DNA of 64,000 bases from Yoonia maritima (lineage in GTDB: Bacteria; Pseudomonadota; Alphaproteobacteria; Rhodobacterales; Rhodobacteraceae), in contig NZ_PKFN01000008.1 of assembly GCF_002933395.1 (NCBI RefSeq), positions 310,001 to 374,000 on the forward strand, in the 5' to 3' direction. Positions 44,561-54,135 of this stretch are shown here, in pieces. Below the pieces are notes generated by a model. That model saw only the letters and a program-made list of their open reading frames with translations. It was not told where the DNA came from and did not search any database. The first letter of the stretch is position 1; each line of letters opens with the position of its first letter. A program made the position numbers and the translations under genes.

Positions 44561-45255
44561 GACGACGAATCCCCCAAAGATTTAGCCCTGATGAGATTGT
44601 AAAATGCGCGCAAGTCGCGACCGCTGACGTCAGAAACCGCATCAACCACCCAATCTTGCTTCTCTGGATCGGCCACAAAGTAGGTAGCAAGATAGGTTCT
44701 ATAAATTTGGTCTTGGACCATGAGACGCGCATCAGAAATTGCGGGTGCGCCCAATTGCTCGGGTCCTATCTTAAAAGCCAGACGCATGCGTCGCGTCGCC
44801 TGCCCCCCCTCAGAAGGGGCCGTGGCTTGTGACATTTGCAATGCCGTAATTGCCTGTTCTGTGTTGCCGTTGATAAACGCCGCATGGGCATACACAAGAT
44901 GCGCAAGCGACATCGTTGGTGAAGACATGAGCACCCGGCGCGCATGATCAATACAACCCTGAGCAACACTTTCAAGCACAGCCTGCCCCATCAACGCCCC
45001 CGAAACAGACGACATTAAGTCATCACAAAGCGTCATTTGACGAACACGGCTTACATACGAAAATGAGTTCTCAAACTGAGGAGAGGAGTTAATAGCCGAA
45101 AGGAAAACCCTGACTTCATCGCGATCTCTCGTCATGGTCTTAATTTCCGGACCGATCGCGTATGCCGAGAAACACACCGACAGCGCGGCCAGAAAAATCA
45201 AGGCACGACGATATATTTTCAATTCCCAACCCCAAATTGGTCGTACACCTGACAC
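44557..45255 (-). CDS. Membrane-anchored protein of the polysaccharide operon, unknown function
   Basis: 232 residues if a GTG start at 45255 is used; a TTG at about 45219 (LKIYRRALIFLAALS) is also plausible. One hydrophobic segment (ALIFLAALSVCFSAYA), then a mainly helical region that may hold tetratricopeptide-like helices (MSLAHLVYAHAAFINGNTEQAITALQMSQ). It is first in the run leading to the ligase, phosphatase and kinase (all minus strand, tightly spaced), so a role in the same export system is likely. Confidence 0.65.
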   Translation of the reverse strand: MSGVRPIWGWELKIYRRALIFLAALSVCFSAYAIGPEIKTMTRDRDEVRVFLSAINSSPQFENSFSYVSRVRQMTLCDDLMSSVSGALMGQAVLESVAQGCIDHARRVLMSSPTMSLAHLVYAHAAFINGNTEQAITALQMSQATAPSEGGQATRRMRLAFKIGPEQLGAPAISDARLMVQDQIYRTYLATYFVADPEKQDWVVDAVSDVSGRDLRAFYNLIRAKSLGDSSS

Positions 45256-45613
45256 AGCACAAGAAACATGATGTTCCGTTCACAAAATAAATACAGCGAC
45301 GGCAAACTCATAACGCCTGAGCAAGCCAATTAATTTAAAATTTCGGGCACCTAGACGCCGCACTATCTAAACGCTTATAAAACTAAGATAATTATTTATA
45401 AAGACAAATTCTCAACAAAAAAATTTCAATCAAATGAAATGCCTCTTTGCATACACAGGCACGCCCTTCTTGTAGGAAATTCAGATGGATACTCGCATCA
45501 CTCGAACAACGCACTGGGTTGACCTATAGATAAAATCAACTGTTGGACAATGCCCCCGCCATCACTTCAGGCAAGGGGCAACACACGCAAAAGTAATTTT
45601 TGACTTAAAACCT
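45256..45613. other. AT-rich gap with a terminator-like hairpin
   Basis: No gene is seen in these 358 bases. The hairpin at 45551-45580 serves the upstream minus-strand gene. The rest should hold the promoter of the polysaccharide operon; I see no clear -10/-35 pair. Confidence 0.45.
45551..45580 (-). terminator. Hairpin downstream of the ClpP-like gene
   Basis: TGCCCC (45551-45556) pairs with GGGGCA (45575-45580); GCC (45558-45560) with GGC (45570-45572) inside. It lies 34 bases after the end of the minus-strand gene at 45614. Weak T content on the minus strand after the stem. Confidence 0.5.
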
Positions 45614-46051
45614 TTACACACAGTAATTCGCAGCACCCATTTGAACAACTTGAGATCCGGTCAGGGTGACAAATTTGTTCCCGTCCAGTTCAGCAGCATA
45701 CGTGAAATACCAATTTCTCAACGCAGCAGGCAAACGTGCACCAATAACCTGAGCAGCTTGCTGGTTTTCGGCCGCGCTCCCGCCTCTAGGGGCGTGGAAA
45801 CCAAGAACCGCGTTAGCAGTGACACATGTCTCTGTTGAAGCAAGGTACAAAGTGCAAGCAGATGCGCACCATCCGTCAATTTGGATCTTTTCACCCGATA
45901 GGATCGCGACGCTCAAATCAACAAGATACTCATTCACGTTGCCACCGCCATCATTGTTAATAACTCTTGATGTCTGGTTGGCTGAGGCAGAAACGCCAAA
46001 AACAAGAGCCAAAGAAACACAAACCACGCGGAATACTGCAAGATAAGACAT
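45614..46051 (-). CDS. Small secreted ClpP/crotonase-like protein
   Basis: 145 residues. Signal peptide (MSYLAVFRVVCVSLALVFGVSASA), then a short domain like COG3904 predicted periplasmic proteins: INNDGGGNVNEYLVDLSVA, IQIDGWCASACTLYLA with the nucleophile-type Ser between the cysteines, and LGFHAPRGG with a His. These correspond to the Ser and His of the ClpP fold; the third catalytic residue is unclear and the domain is short. Cysteines flanking the Ser may form a disulfide. Located beside the polysaccharide genes; whether it is a protease is not known. Confidence 0.7.
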   Translation of the reverse strand: MSYLAVFRVVCVSLALVFGVSASANQTSRVINNDGGGNVNEYLVDLSVAILSGEKIQIDGWCASACTLYLASTETCVTANAVLGFHAPRGGSAAENQQAAQVIGARLPAALRNWYFTYAAELDGNKFVTLTGSQVVQMGAANYCV

Positions 46052-46826
46052 ATTGAGACGATCCTTCGATTAAACCAAAGTCCGACAGCACAAATCATCC
46101 GGGCCGACTGACGATGTCAGCCAACAGAGCAACACAAAGAAGTTTTGAACTGGTTTCGAACGTGAGCTTATCTTGCAGTAATTGCAGACAAATTTAACGA
46201 ACGCGTCTGGGTAGACCTGCCGCTAGCCGTATGGTCGACTATCCTTTTTGACAGGTGCGGATAGACGTTGCGATACGGTTTTTCGCATTCGGCCATCAGG
46301 AATTATCCCAATCCACCACGCAACTGAGGCCGACCCACGTGTCCTTCGCAGTGAAAAGAGAATCACAAGTGACCCGGACGCTCATTAAATTTTTGAAAAT
46401 TCGTCAAATGATCACAATTTAAGCAACCACAGGGTGTACTAAGGGATTCACCAATAACGCACGATAACAATTTTAGTTTCCAACACAGGTAATCTGCTGG
46501 AATCCGTTCAAATGAACGTTTAAGAATCAAAAACTTATCGCTTAAGAGAGCTGATTTAGTGTCTTGGGTGGAAACCTTGCTAAACCGACAATAAAAAAAT
46601 CATCTAAGCCTTCACCACGCTGAAAATACAAAAACAAAATTCAGACAAACCCCAAAAATAGCGCCTCCACACGTCTATTTTTTAAAAAATTAAATCAAAT
46701 ACTATCAAATTACTAAAATTGAGTTATCAATATATTAATTGATCGCAAATTTCGCGCATCAAAGCTTTCAACCAATACCAATTTAATTTCACAAACTCAT
46801 ATACATGTATCCTCGTGGGGGAAAAA
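46052..46826. other. Long AT-rich intergenic region
   Basis: 775 bases without a gene of useful size on either strand, the longest such gap in the window. The right half (about 46570-46800) is rich in A and T runs. It lies between the divergent starts of a secreted protein and the sugar transferase, so it must hold both promoters and possibly binding sites for a regulator. ATACATGTAT at 46801-46810 is a short perfect palindrome close to the sugar-transferase start. Confidence 0.5.
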
Positions 46827-47792
46827 ATGAAGATCTATAAAATAGTGGATTTCAGCGAAAATATCCAAACTGTCGATACGTCGCGCACGCGCACAGGCGC
46901 ATTCAAGGTAACCAGAAAAAAGTTACTTAATTTCCTAACGGAGCCGTTTATCGCATCGAAAGCGCTGCGATATGCGCTGACCTCACGCCGCGGAAATCAG
47001 GCCAAGGGCATCAACACAATCACTGATTGCACTGAAAGTCGCTCAACAGCTCAATTGGTACTATCAGCTGCAGCCACGAACGCCGATCTTGGGCCAACCC
47101 GCTTCTCCAATTTGAATCCTGCCAATACGCCCCATTGGCTGAACAGCTTAGATGACGGCAGCCACGATAAGAAAAACGGACTCTACAATAAGCACCTCAA
47201 ACGCTCACTTGATGTCCTAATATGCCTTCTCTTGCTCCCCGTCGTAACGCCGATCATACTGGCTGCTTGGTGCCTTGTTAAACGTGACGGTGGTCCGGGC
47301 TTCTTCACTCAAGACCGCATTGGCCGTGATGGCGTAAGTTTTCAGTGCTTCAAATTACGGACTATGCACGTGGATGCAGAACAACGGCTGAAACATTTGT
47401 GTGCGACCGATGACAAGGTGGCGTATGAATGGCACACCTTTCAAAAACTAACGAATGATCCACGCATTTCAAAGTTGGGCCGTTTTCTAAGGGAAACCAG
47501 TATCGACGAGCTACCACAGATCTTCAATGTGTTGCTTGGCGACATGAGCATTGTGGGACCTCGCCCATTCATGTCATCACAAAATCAACTTTATCGCGAT
47601 GCCGGCGGCTCTCACTACTATAGTCTGCGTCCGGGCGTAACTGGTCTATGGCAAGTCGAAGGTCGAGGCGCCTCAAAATTCGTGGATCGCGTCCGCTACG
47701 ACAACGAATATGCCAGCAAACTCTCGTTTGTGACAGACATCTTGCTCATCCTAAAAACTGTGAAGGTCGTATTCTGCAAAACCGGATGCTAA
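46827..47792 (+). CDS. Undecaprenyl-phosphate sugar phosphotransferase (ExoY/WbaP type)
   Basis: 321 residues from the ATG at 46827 (GGGGGA upstream), rather than a GTG at 46815. A variable N-terminal part (1-125) without clear membrane segments precedes the conserved catalytic part: [24 protein letters not shown] (membrane segment), [48 protein letters not shown] and the C-terminal [16 protein letters not shown]. It loads the first sugar phosphate on undecaprenyl phosphate, starting polysaccharide synthesis. It lies apart from the kinase/ligase operon, separated by the long gap. Confidence 0.92.
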   Translation: MKIYKIVDFSENIQTVDTSRTRTGAFKVTRKKLLNFLTEPFIASKALRYALTSRRGNQAKGINTITDCTESRSTAQLVLSAAATNADLGPTRFSNLNPANTPHWLNSLDDGSHDKKNGLYNKHLKRSLDVLICLLLLPVVTPIILAAWCLVKRDGGPGFFTQDRIGRDGVSFQCFKLRTMHVDAEQRLKHLCATDDKVAYEWHTFQKLTNDPRISKLGRFLRETSIDELPQIFNVLLGDMSIVGPRPFMSSQNQLYRDAGGSHYYSLRPGVTGLWQVEGRGASKFVDRVRYDNEYASKLSFVTDILLILKTVKVVFCKTGC

Positions 47793-48305
47793 GCGGCATG
47801 CGAGCCAGCACATAGCACCACGCGCAAAGCGTTGACAGATTGTGGTTGATGCTTTGTGATCACTCCACTTTGAGTCCGCTAATTTAGGTGAGTTCTGTTC
47901 AAGTTTTAGTCCTCTTTTGACGGGCTAGCATATTCCGCCGACGTCAGTCCAGCGAGGCTTGTGTGTGGCCGTGGTGGTTGAAGTCGATACGCCACGCTGC
48001 GATCAGGTTGCGGGCCACACATACACCAAACAGAGACGTATCAGCCACGGCGGCCAGACATTCGCGGCTGAAGTCATCAATCACGTCAAGATGCGAAAAC
48101 CGCCCTCATCCCACCGCGCTACGACCAATCAAGCCTTCATAGCGGGCGATGTGACTCGTCTCCGGTACTTGGCATTGCCGCTCTTAGCCAGCTTCAAATG
48201 CTGCAATTCGATTGTAAATCTCATGTCCGCTAGTCAATTCGGTGTAGCGTTTGTGTAATGGTTTTCGGATCAAACACCATAAAACATACAAATTTCAATT
48301 CAAAG
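47793..48305. other. Gap between sugar transferase and tRNA-Leu with IS scar
   Basis: Apart from the transposase remnant described separately, no gene is visible in these 513 bases. The plus-strand frame at 47959 has no family resemblance and overlaps the remnant. Confidence 0.5.
47890..48175 (-). pseudogene. Decayed IS3-family transposase remnant
   Basis: On the minus strand the DNA reads as a transposase OrfB core fragment (HLDVIDDFSRECLAAVADTS then CVARNL) directly joined to its C-terminal segment (IAAWRIDFNHHGHTQASL), the middle of the protein having been lost. A shift of one frame then gives TSAEYASPSKED and a stop, matching the family's usual end. The frame is broken upstream as well. 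No terminal inverted repeats were found. Marks past insertion beside the polysaccharide region and tRNA-Leu. Confidence 0.75.
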
Positions 48306-48391
48306 TGGTGCCCGCGGCCGGACTCGAACCGGCACGGCCTTACAGCCGGGAGATTTTAAGTCTCATGTGTCTACCATTCCACCACGCGGGC
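48306..48391 (-). tRNA. tRNA-Leu (anticodon UAA)
   Basis: 86 bases including the encoded CCA. Acceptor GCCCGCG pairs with CGCGGGC, followed by A and CCA. The anticodon stem-loop reads GAGAC-TTAAAAT-CTC, with anticodon UAA; a long variable arm (CCGGCTGTAAGGCCG region) as expected for leucine; T-arm GGTTCGAGTCC. It stands beside the IS remnant, a usual place for integration. Confidence 0.95.
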
Positions 48392-48403
48392 ACGGTGCTA
48401 TTC

Positions 48404-48898
48404 CTAAGCCGACGCGCCCTGAGGAGCAAGCGGTGAAAGGCCTTCTTCTTTAACTGCTTGCATCGCAACATAGGTTGATGTGTTCGCCACATGCGGCAAA
48501 GTCGAAATTTTATCAGCTAATACAGCACGATAACCAATCATACCTGCTGTTCGTACTTTTAGTAAATAATCAAAAGCACCTGCAATAAGGTGGCACTGTT
48601 CCACCTCTGGCACGCGCATCACAGCGGCATTGAATGCCGCTAGCGCCGCCTCTCGGGTGTCTGTGAGCTTTACTTCAACAAAAGCGACATGATCACGCCC
48701 CAAACGAATGGGGTCGAATAAGGCGCGATACCCGCGAATAACACCGTTTTCTTCCAATCGCTTTAGACGGGCCTGTGTTGGTGATTTCGAAAGACCAATA
48801 CGACGCGCCAGCTCTGTCACGCTCACACGACCCTCGACGGCCAGTACATCTAGAATCTTGCGATCAAAACCGTCCAGATCAGAACTCAAATCGACCAT
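48404..48898 (-). CDS. putR: Lrp/AsnC-family regulator, probable proline regulator PutR
   Basis: 164 residues: N-terminal winged helix (about 8-60; LDVLAVEGRVSVTELARRIGLSKSPTQARLKRLEENGVI) and C-terminal RAM domain (about 75-155; AFVEVKLTD, VPEVEQCHLIAGAFDYLLKVRT). Divergent from putA with 105 bases between starts, the arrangement of PutR-putA in alphaproteobacteria, where it activates putA in the presence of proline. PutA here has no DNA-binding domain of its own, which agrees with a separate regulator. Confidence 0.88.
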   Translation of the reverse strand: MVDLSSDLDGFDRKILDVLAVEGRVSVTELARRIGLSKSPTQARLKRLEENGVIRGYRALFDPIRLGRDHVAFVEVKLTDTREAALAAFNAAVMRVPEVEQCHLIAGAFDYLLKVRTAGMIGYRAVLADKISTLPHVANTSTYVAMQAVKEEGLSPLAPQGASA

Positions 48899-49003
48899 TT
48901 ATATCACCCTCTTTGGTGGAAACGACTAACAATCCGATAATTATCAACCAAAAGGACTGCACACAATGGCATATAGTAGGAAAAAATAACAAGGACTCCA
49001 CCC

Positions 49004-52000
49004 ATGCACAGTGATCAAATCGACATGCGCAAAGAAATCGATGCCGCAATGTACTGCAACGAGATGCAGGCTGTGACGGCGCTGACGCAGACAGCAGATC
49101 TAACCGACGCAGATCGTGCGCGGATTAGCAGCCGCGCCGCAGACCTTGTACGCCAAATACGCGGTAGCGCAGAACCCGGACTAATGGAAGTATTCCTTGC
49201 TGAATATGGCCTTTCGACCGACGAAGGCATCGCGTTGATGTGTCTCGCAGAGGCCCTGCTGCGCGTTCCGGACGCAGAAACCATCGATGCGTTGATCGAA
49301 GATAAAATTGCGCCGTCGGACTGGGGCAAGCACCTTGGGCATTCGGCGTCGTCGCTGGTCAACGCATCGACCTGGGCATTGATGCTAACGGGGCGCGTGT
49401 TGGACGATGAAAAGCCCGGTATCACCCGCCACCTGCGCAGCGCAGTAAAGCGATTGGGTGAACCCGTCATTCGTACCGCTGTCGCCCGTGCGATGCGTGA
49501 AATGGGCCGCCAGTTCGTCTTGGGCGAAGATATCGGCAAGGCGATGAAACGTGCTGCTGGCATGCAAGCAAAGGGATTTACCTATAGCTATGACATGCTG
49601 GGCGAAGCCGCCCGGACAGAGGCCGATGCACGCGCCTATCATCTGTCTTATTCGCGTGCGATCAGCGCGATTGCTGAACATTGCACACATGAAACGGTTG
49701 CCGAAAACCCAGGCATCTCGGTCAAACTATCCGCGCTGCACCCGCGGTACGAGGTCGCCCAAGAGGCGCGCGTCATGACCGAATTGGTCCCGCGTGTGCG
49801 TGCATTGGCCATGCTGGCGAAATCTGCTGGCATGGGTTTTAACATCGACGCAGAGGAGGCTGACCGCCTTTCCTTGTCACTTGATGTGATCGCCGCTGTT
49901 TTGTCAGAGCCTGCGCTATCTGGGTGGGATGGTTTCGGTGTCGTCGTGCAGGCCTACGGCCAACGCGCCCCGCTGGTGATCGACTACCTGCACGCATTGG
50001 CAACAAAGCTGGATCGCAAAATCATGGTCCGCTTGGTGAAGGGCGCATATTGGGACGCTGAAATCAAACGTGCCCAAGTCGAAGGCATCGACGGATTCCC
50101 CGTATTCACGGCTAAACAGCACACTGACATCAGCTACATCAGCAACGCCCGCAAGCTGCTGGGGATGACTGACCGGATTTACCCGCAGTTCGCGACACAT
50201 AACGCACACACAGTTGCTGCTGTTCTCGACATCGCATCGACGATGGGGCTGACACCCGCAACATATGAATTCCAGCGCCTTCATGGCATGGGTGAAACCC
50301 TGCACACACTTGTGCTGAACGCGGAAAAGACGCATTGCCGCATTTATGCCCCCGTCGGCGCGCACGAAGATCTGCTCGCCTATCTTGTTCGGCGTCTGTT
50401 GGAGAACGGTGCGAACTCTAGTTTTGTGAACCAAATCGTCGACGAAGACGTTGCCCCAGAAATCGTGGCCGCCTGCCCGTTTGAAGCAATCGGTCATGGT
50501 GTCGACCTGCCCAAAGGGCCAAATATCTTCCTGCCAGAACGCGTTAACTCTCGCGGATGGGATTTAACCCATGCCCCCACGCTGTCAGCTATAGAAACCG
50601 GGCGTGCGCCGTTTATGGAAACACAGTTTCAAGGGCATCCCATTATCGCAGCGGGTCAACCGATGGAACCGAAGACACCCGTCACAAACCCGGCACGTGC
50701 AAAAGATATCGTCGGCCTAGTTCAGGTAGCTGGCCCTGCCGATATCACTGCGGCGATTGGATACGCGAAACCGTGGGGCGCAGATGCAGCCACACGTGCT
50801 GTTGCGTTGAACGCTGCCGCCAACGCTTATGAAACCAATGCAAATGAACTGTTCGCGATTCTGGCACGCGAAGCGGGAAAGGGCTTGCCAGATGTCGTGG
50901 CTGAACTGCGCGAGGCAGTGGATTTCCTGCGCTATTACGCGACCCAAGCTAGCGACGACACAGAGGCCCGTGGCGTCTGGACATGCATCAGCCCTTGGAA
51001 CTTTCCACTGGCTATCTTTACCGGGCAAATTGCCGCTGCGCTGGCCGCTGGCAACGCTATATTGGCCAAACCGGCCGAGCAAACACCTCTGATCGCAACC
51101 CGTGCCGTTGAAATGCTGCATGCGGCCGGCGTGCCAGTCGACGCATTACAATTGCTTCCGGGAGGCGGGAACGTTGGGGCAGCGCTTACCTCTGATGCGC
51201 GAATAAACGGGGTGGCATTCACAGGCTCTACTGCCACTGCGTTAAAGATCCGCGAAGCCATGGCGGCCAACTGCGCGCCGGGAACACCGCTGATTGCGGA
51301 AACCGGCGGCTTAAACGCAATGATCGTTGATAGTACTGCCCTGCCCGAACATGCAGTGCGTGACATCGTGAACGGCGCGTTCCGGTCCGCTGGTCAGCGG
51401 TGTTCGGCCCTGCGTTGCCTGTATGTTCAAGAGGACATCGCAGAGCCGCTGTTGAAAATGCTGAAGGGTGCGATGGACGAACTGGTCGTTGGTGATCCGT
51501 GGTTGCTATCAACCGATCTTGGCCCCGTGATTGATGCGCCCGCGCATAAGATAATCGCGGATCACATTACCCAAGCACAGTCAGACGGTCGCATTATTCA
51601 CCGAATCAAAGCGCCAGAAAATGGCGGGCATTTCATCGCGCCCACGGCCATTCGGGTGAACAGCATCACGGATATGGACCGTGAAATATTTGGCCCTGTG
51701 TTGCACGTAGCAACGTTTAAGGCGGATGAAATCAACAATGTGATCGACACGATTAATGGCACTGGCTACGGGCTGACCTTTGGTCTGCACACCCGGATTG
51801 ATGACCGCGTACAGACCATCGTTGAACGGGTTGAAGCCGGGAATATTTACGTAAACCGCGACCAGATTGGTGCCGTCGTAGGCAGCCAACCTTTTGGCGG
51901 CGAAGGTCTGTCTGGGACTGGACCCAAGGCAGGCGGTCCGCACTATCTGCCGCGCTTTACTGCAAACCCTGTGCAAAGCGCCACGTCTGAATGGACGGCT

Positions 52001-52462
52001 GACAGTGACCTAGCCGCCATAAGCACACGTTTAAACGCAACAAAGTCAGTTACAGCACAAACACCAACCGATTTGCCCGGACCAACAGGCGAATCCAACC
52101 GTCATAGCGTCCGCCCACGTGGTCCGATTCTTTGCATGGGTCCGGGCCCAGAGGCTGCAGCGACACAGGTTCGCGCAATCGAGGCGCTTGGTGGTATTGG
52201 GATCAGCAGCGAAGGTACGCTAGCCCCGAACCATCTGACGACACTAGCGCCCTTAGCAGGCGTGTTGTGGTGGGGCGACGCCGAAACAGGGCGCGCGATC
52301 GAAACGGCCCTTAGCAAACGCCAAGGCCCAATCGTTGCGTTGATCACTGGCATGCCTGACGTAGCCCACGCAATGCATGAACGGCACGTTTGTATTGATA
52401 CGACAGCGGCAGGTGGCAACGCCGCACTGCTGGCCCAAGTCGCGGATCAAGCTACCGCTTGA
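49004..52462 (+). CDS. putA: Bifunctional proline dehydrogenase / pyrroline-5-carboxylate dehydrogenase
   Basis: 1152 residues. PRODH domain (about 170-450; GANVSVKLSALHPRYE-type start, MVRLVKGAYWDAEIKRAQ, ATHNAHT), then the aldehyde dehydrogenase domain (about 520-1000) with the Cys region FRSAGQRCSALR and the Glu region AETGGLNAMIV. The C-terminal 130 residues form the usual regulatory/structural extension. The ribbon-helix-helix DNA-binding N-terminus of gammaproteobacterial PutA is missing. It converts proline to glutamate. Confidence 0.96.
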   Translation: MHSDQIDMRKEIDAAMYCNEMQAVTALTQTADLTDADRARISSRAADLVRQIRGSAEPGLMEVFLAEYGLSTDEGIALMCLAEALLRVPDAETIDALIEDKIAPSDWGKHLGHSASSLVNASTWALMLTGRVLDDEKPGITRHLRSAVKRLGEPVIRTAVARAMREMGRQFVLGEDIGKAMKRAAGMQAKGFTYSYDMLGEAARTEADARAYHLSYSRAISAIAEHCTHETVAENPGISVKLSALHPRYEVAQEARVMTELVPRVRALAMLAKSAGMGFNIDAEEADRLSLSLDVIAAVLSEPALSGWDGFGVVVQAYGQRAPLVIDYLHALATKLDRKIMVRLVKGAYWDAEIKRAQVEGIDGFPVFTAKQHTDISYISNARKLLGMTDRIYPQFATHNAHTVAAVLDIASTMGLTPATYEFQRLHGMGETLHTLVLNAEKTHCRIYAPVGAHEDLLAYLVRRLLENGANSSFVNQIVDEDVAPEIVAACPFEAIGHGVDLPKGPNIFLPERVNSRGWDLTHAPTLSAIETGRAPFMETQFQGHPIIAAGQPMEPKTPVTNPARAKDIVGLVQVAGPADITAAIGYAKPWGADAATRAVALNAAANAYETNANELFAILAREAGKGLPDVVAELREAVDFLRYYATQASDDTEARGVWTCISPWNFPLAIFTGQIAAALAAGNAILAKPAEQTPLIATRAVEMLHAAGVPVDALQLLPGGGNVGAALTSDARINGVAFTGSTATALKIREAMAANCAPGTPLIAETGGLNAMIVDSTALPEHAVRDIVNGAFRSAGQRCSALRCLYVQEDIAEPLLKMLKGAMDELVVGDPWLLSTDLGPVIDAPAHKIIADHITQAQSDGRIIHRIKAPENGGHFIAPTAIRVNSITDMDREIFGPVLHVATFKADEINNVIDTINGTGYGLTFGLHTRIDDRVQTIVERVEAGNIYVNRDQIGAVVGSQPFGGEGLSGTGPKAGGPHYLPRFTANPVQSATSEWTADSDLAAISTRLNATKSVTAQTPTDLPGPTGESNRHSVRPRGPILCMGPGPEAAATQVRAIEALGGIGISSEGTLAPNHLTTLAPLAGVLWWGDAETGRAIETALSKRQGPIVALITGMPDVAHAMHERHVCIDTTAAGGNAALLAQVADQATA

Positions 52463-52493
52463 CCACGGCGCGGACATAAATCACGGTCGCGGT

Positions 52494-53228
52494 ATGATAT
52501 TTCCATTCCGCGACCACAACCCGTCTGAACGCGTGCCTTATGTCACGATTGCGCTGATCATATTGAACGTACTGATTTTCTTGGGCAGCTATGCCGCACA
52601 ATCAGAACGCGCGATTGCCGAGATTTTCTTTCACTACGGATTGGTCCCGGCGCGAATTTCTGCAGGAGAAGGCTATGTGACCGCGCTTAGCTCTATGTTC
52701 TTGCACAGTGGGTTCATGCACCTCGCCGGGAACATGCTGTTTTTATGGATTTATGGCGACAACCTAGAAGACAAACTGGGCCATGTGCCGTTCTTGGTCT
52801 TTTATCTGCTATGCGGGATCGCTGCTGGTTTGGCGCAGTTCGCGTCAGAGCCATCCTCTATGATCCCGATGGTCGGGGCATCAGGGGCGATTGCGGGCGT
52901 TATGGGGGGCTATCTGTTGCTATTCCCCAAGGCGCGGGTCGATGTGTTTGTATTCTTCATCGTATTCTTCCGCATTTTTCCAATACCCGCGTGGATCACA
53001 CTAGGGTTTTGGTTTGCGGCGCAGCTATTCAACGGTTTCAACGCGATGGCCGGAACGGGCGGCGTGGCCCATTGGGCGCACGCGGGCGGCTTTGTCGCAG
53101 GCTTTGTGTTGATGTTGCCAATGTGGTTGACGCTAGGCGGCACAGGGTTTTGGCAACGCACGGATGGGCACCCGGATCATCCGGAAACCCACTACGGTCG
53201 CAGTAATATTCCGACTGTTAGGCGTTAG
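52494..53228 (+). CDS. Rhomboid-family intramembrane serine protease
   Basis: 244 residues from the ATG at 52494; six or so membrane segments. Catalytic elements: MVGASGAIAGVMGG (Ser) and HWAHAGGFVAGF (His), with the H-L-A-G-N-M-L-F-L-W-I-Y-G element that shapes the oxyanion hole. Cleaves membrane proteins inside or near the bilayer. It begins 31 bases after putA and overlaps the convergent inositol monophosphatase gene by 11 bases. Confidence 0.92.
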   Translation: MIFPFRDHNPSERVPYVTIALIILNVLIFLGSYAAQSERAIAEIFFHYGLVPARISAGEGYVTALSSMFLHSGFMHLAGNMLFLWIYGDNLEDKLGHVPFLVFYLLCGIAAGLAQFASEPSSMIPMVGASGAIAGVMGGYLLLFPKARVDVFVFFIVFFRIFPIPAWITLGFWFAAQLFNGFNAMAGTGGVAHWAHAGGFVAGFVLMLPMWLTLGGTGFWQRTDGHPDHPETHYGRSNIPTVRR

Positions 53229-54012
53229 CCTTGCGAACAACCTTTGAAAAGTTCTCAAAGATCGGTTCATTCGAACAGATAACAGCGCCATCGGCCAAGA
53301 TATCACCGTCGGGACGAATAGGTTCAACCATACCGCCTGCTTCGCGAACGATGATCAGGCCAGCTGCCATATCCCAGATTTTCAGGTTCCGCTCCCAGAA
53401 GCCGTCGTAACGACCTGCAGCAACATAAGCCAGATCAAGCGCAGCAGCGCCGAAACGGCGGACACCGGCACAAGCGGGCAAGATACGCGCAAGGTCTTGC
53501 AGTGTTTCTGGCAGATCAGAGCGGCCAGCAAATGGCAGACCAGTCGCAAAGATGCTTTCGATCATGCGGTGACGTCCGGAAACGCGCAAACGGCCTTCGT
53601 TCAACCAAGCACCACCACCTTTTTCCGCATAGAACATTTCGTCCTTAGCAGGATCATAGACAACACCAGCAACGATCTGGCCCTTGTGTTCTAGCGCGAT
53701 GGAAACAGCCCAATGTGGCAGACCGTGCAAAAAGTTGGTTGTGCCATCCAGCGGATCAACGATCCAGCGACGGGTTGGATCAGCGCCTTCGATTTCTTTG
53801 CCTTCTTCGCCCAAGAACCCATAGGATGGGCGCGCGTGCAGCAATTCTTCACGGATTGTTTCTTCGGCGGTACGGTCCGCACGGCTAACAAAGTCGCCGG
53901 GACCTTTCGCGCTTACTTGCAATTGCTCGACTTCGCCAAAGTCTTTCAGCAATGCACGCCCTGCTTTACGGGCGGTTTTCATCATCACGTTCAGGTTTGC
54001 GCTGCCAGCCAT
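53218..54012 (-). CDS. Inositol monophosphatase-family protein
   Basis: 264 residues from the ATG at 54012 (GGAGAAGATG before it). Family motifs: GFLGEEGKE, WIVDPLDGTTNFLHGLPHW (metal site) and WDMAAGLIIVREAGG. It could be SuhB, an inositol phosphatase or a related sugar phosphatase; the sequence alone does not separate them. Convergent with the rhomboid gene. Confidence 0.92.
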   Translation of the reverse strand: MAGSANLNVMMKTARKAGRALLKDFGEVEQLQVSAKGPGDFVSRADRTAEETIREELLHARPSYGFLGEEGKEIEGADPTRRWIVDPLDGTTNFLHGLPHWAVSIALEHKGQIVAGVVYDPAKDEMFYAEKGGGAWLNEGRLRVSGRHRMIESIFATGLPFAGRSDLPETLQDLARILPACAGVRRFGAAALDLAYVAAGRYDGFWERNLKIWDMAAGLIIVREAGGMVEPIRPDGDILADGAVICSNEPIFENFSKVVRKANA

Positions 54013-54135
54013 CACATCTTCTCCGGGTTCGGGATCAAGCGCGGCGTATAGGCCCAACGCGCGTGCGTAACAAGGGGTAAACCTGCTTTTCGGGAAACCC
54101 TGTCAGATGACGCTACGCGGATCATGAATACCCCG

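Noticed and set aside
47959..48258. 99-residue plus-strand gene next to the tRNA
   Set aside because: It lies antisense to the IS3 transposase remnant and has no family resemblance.
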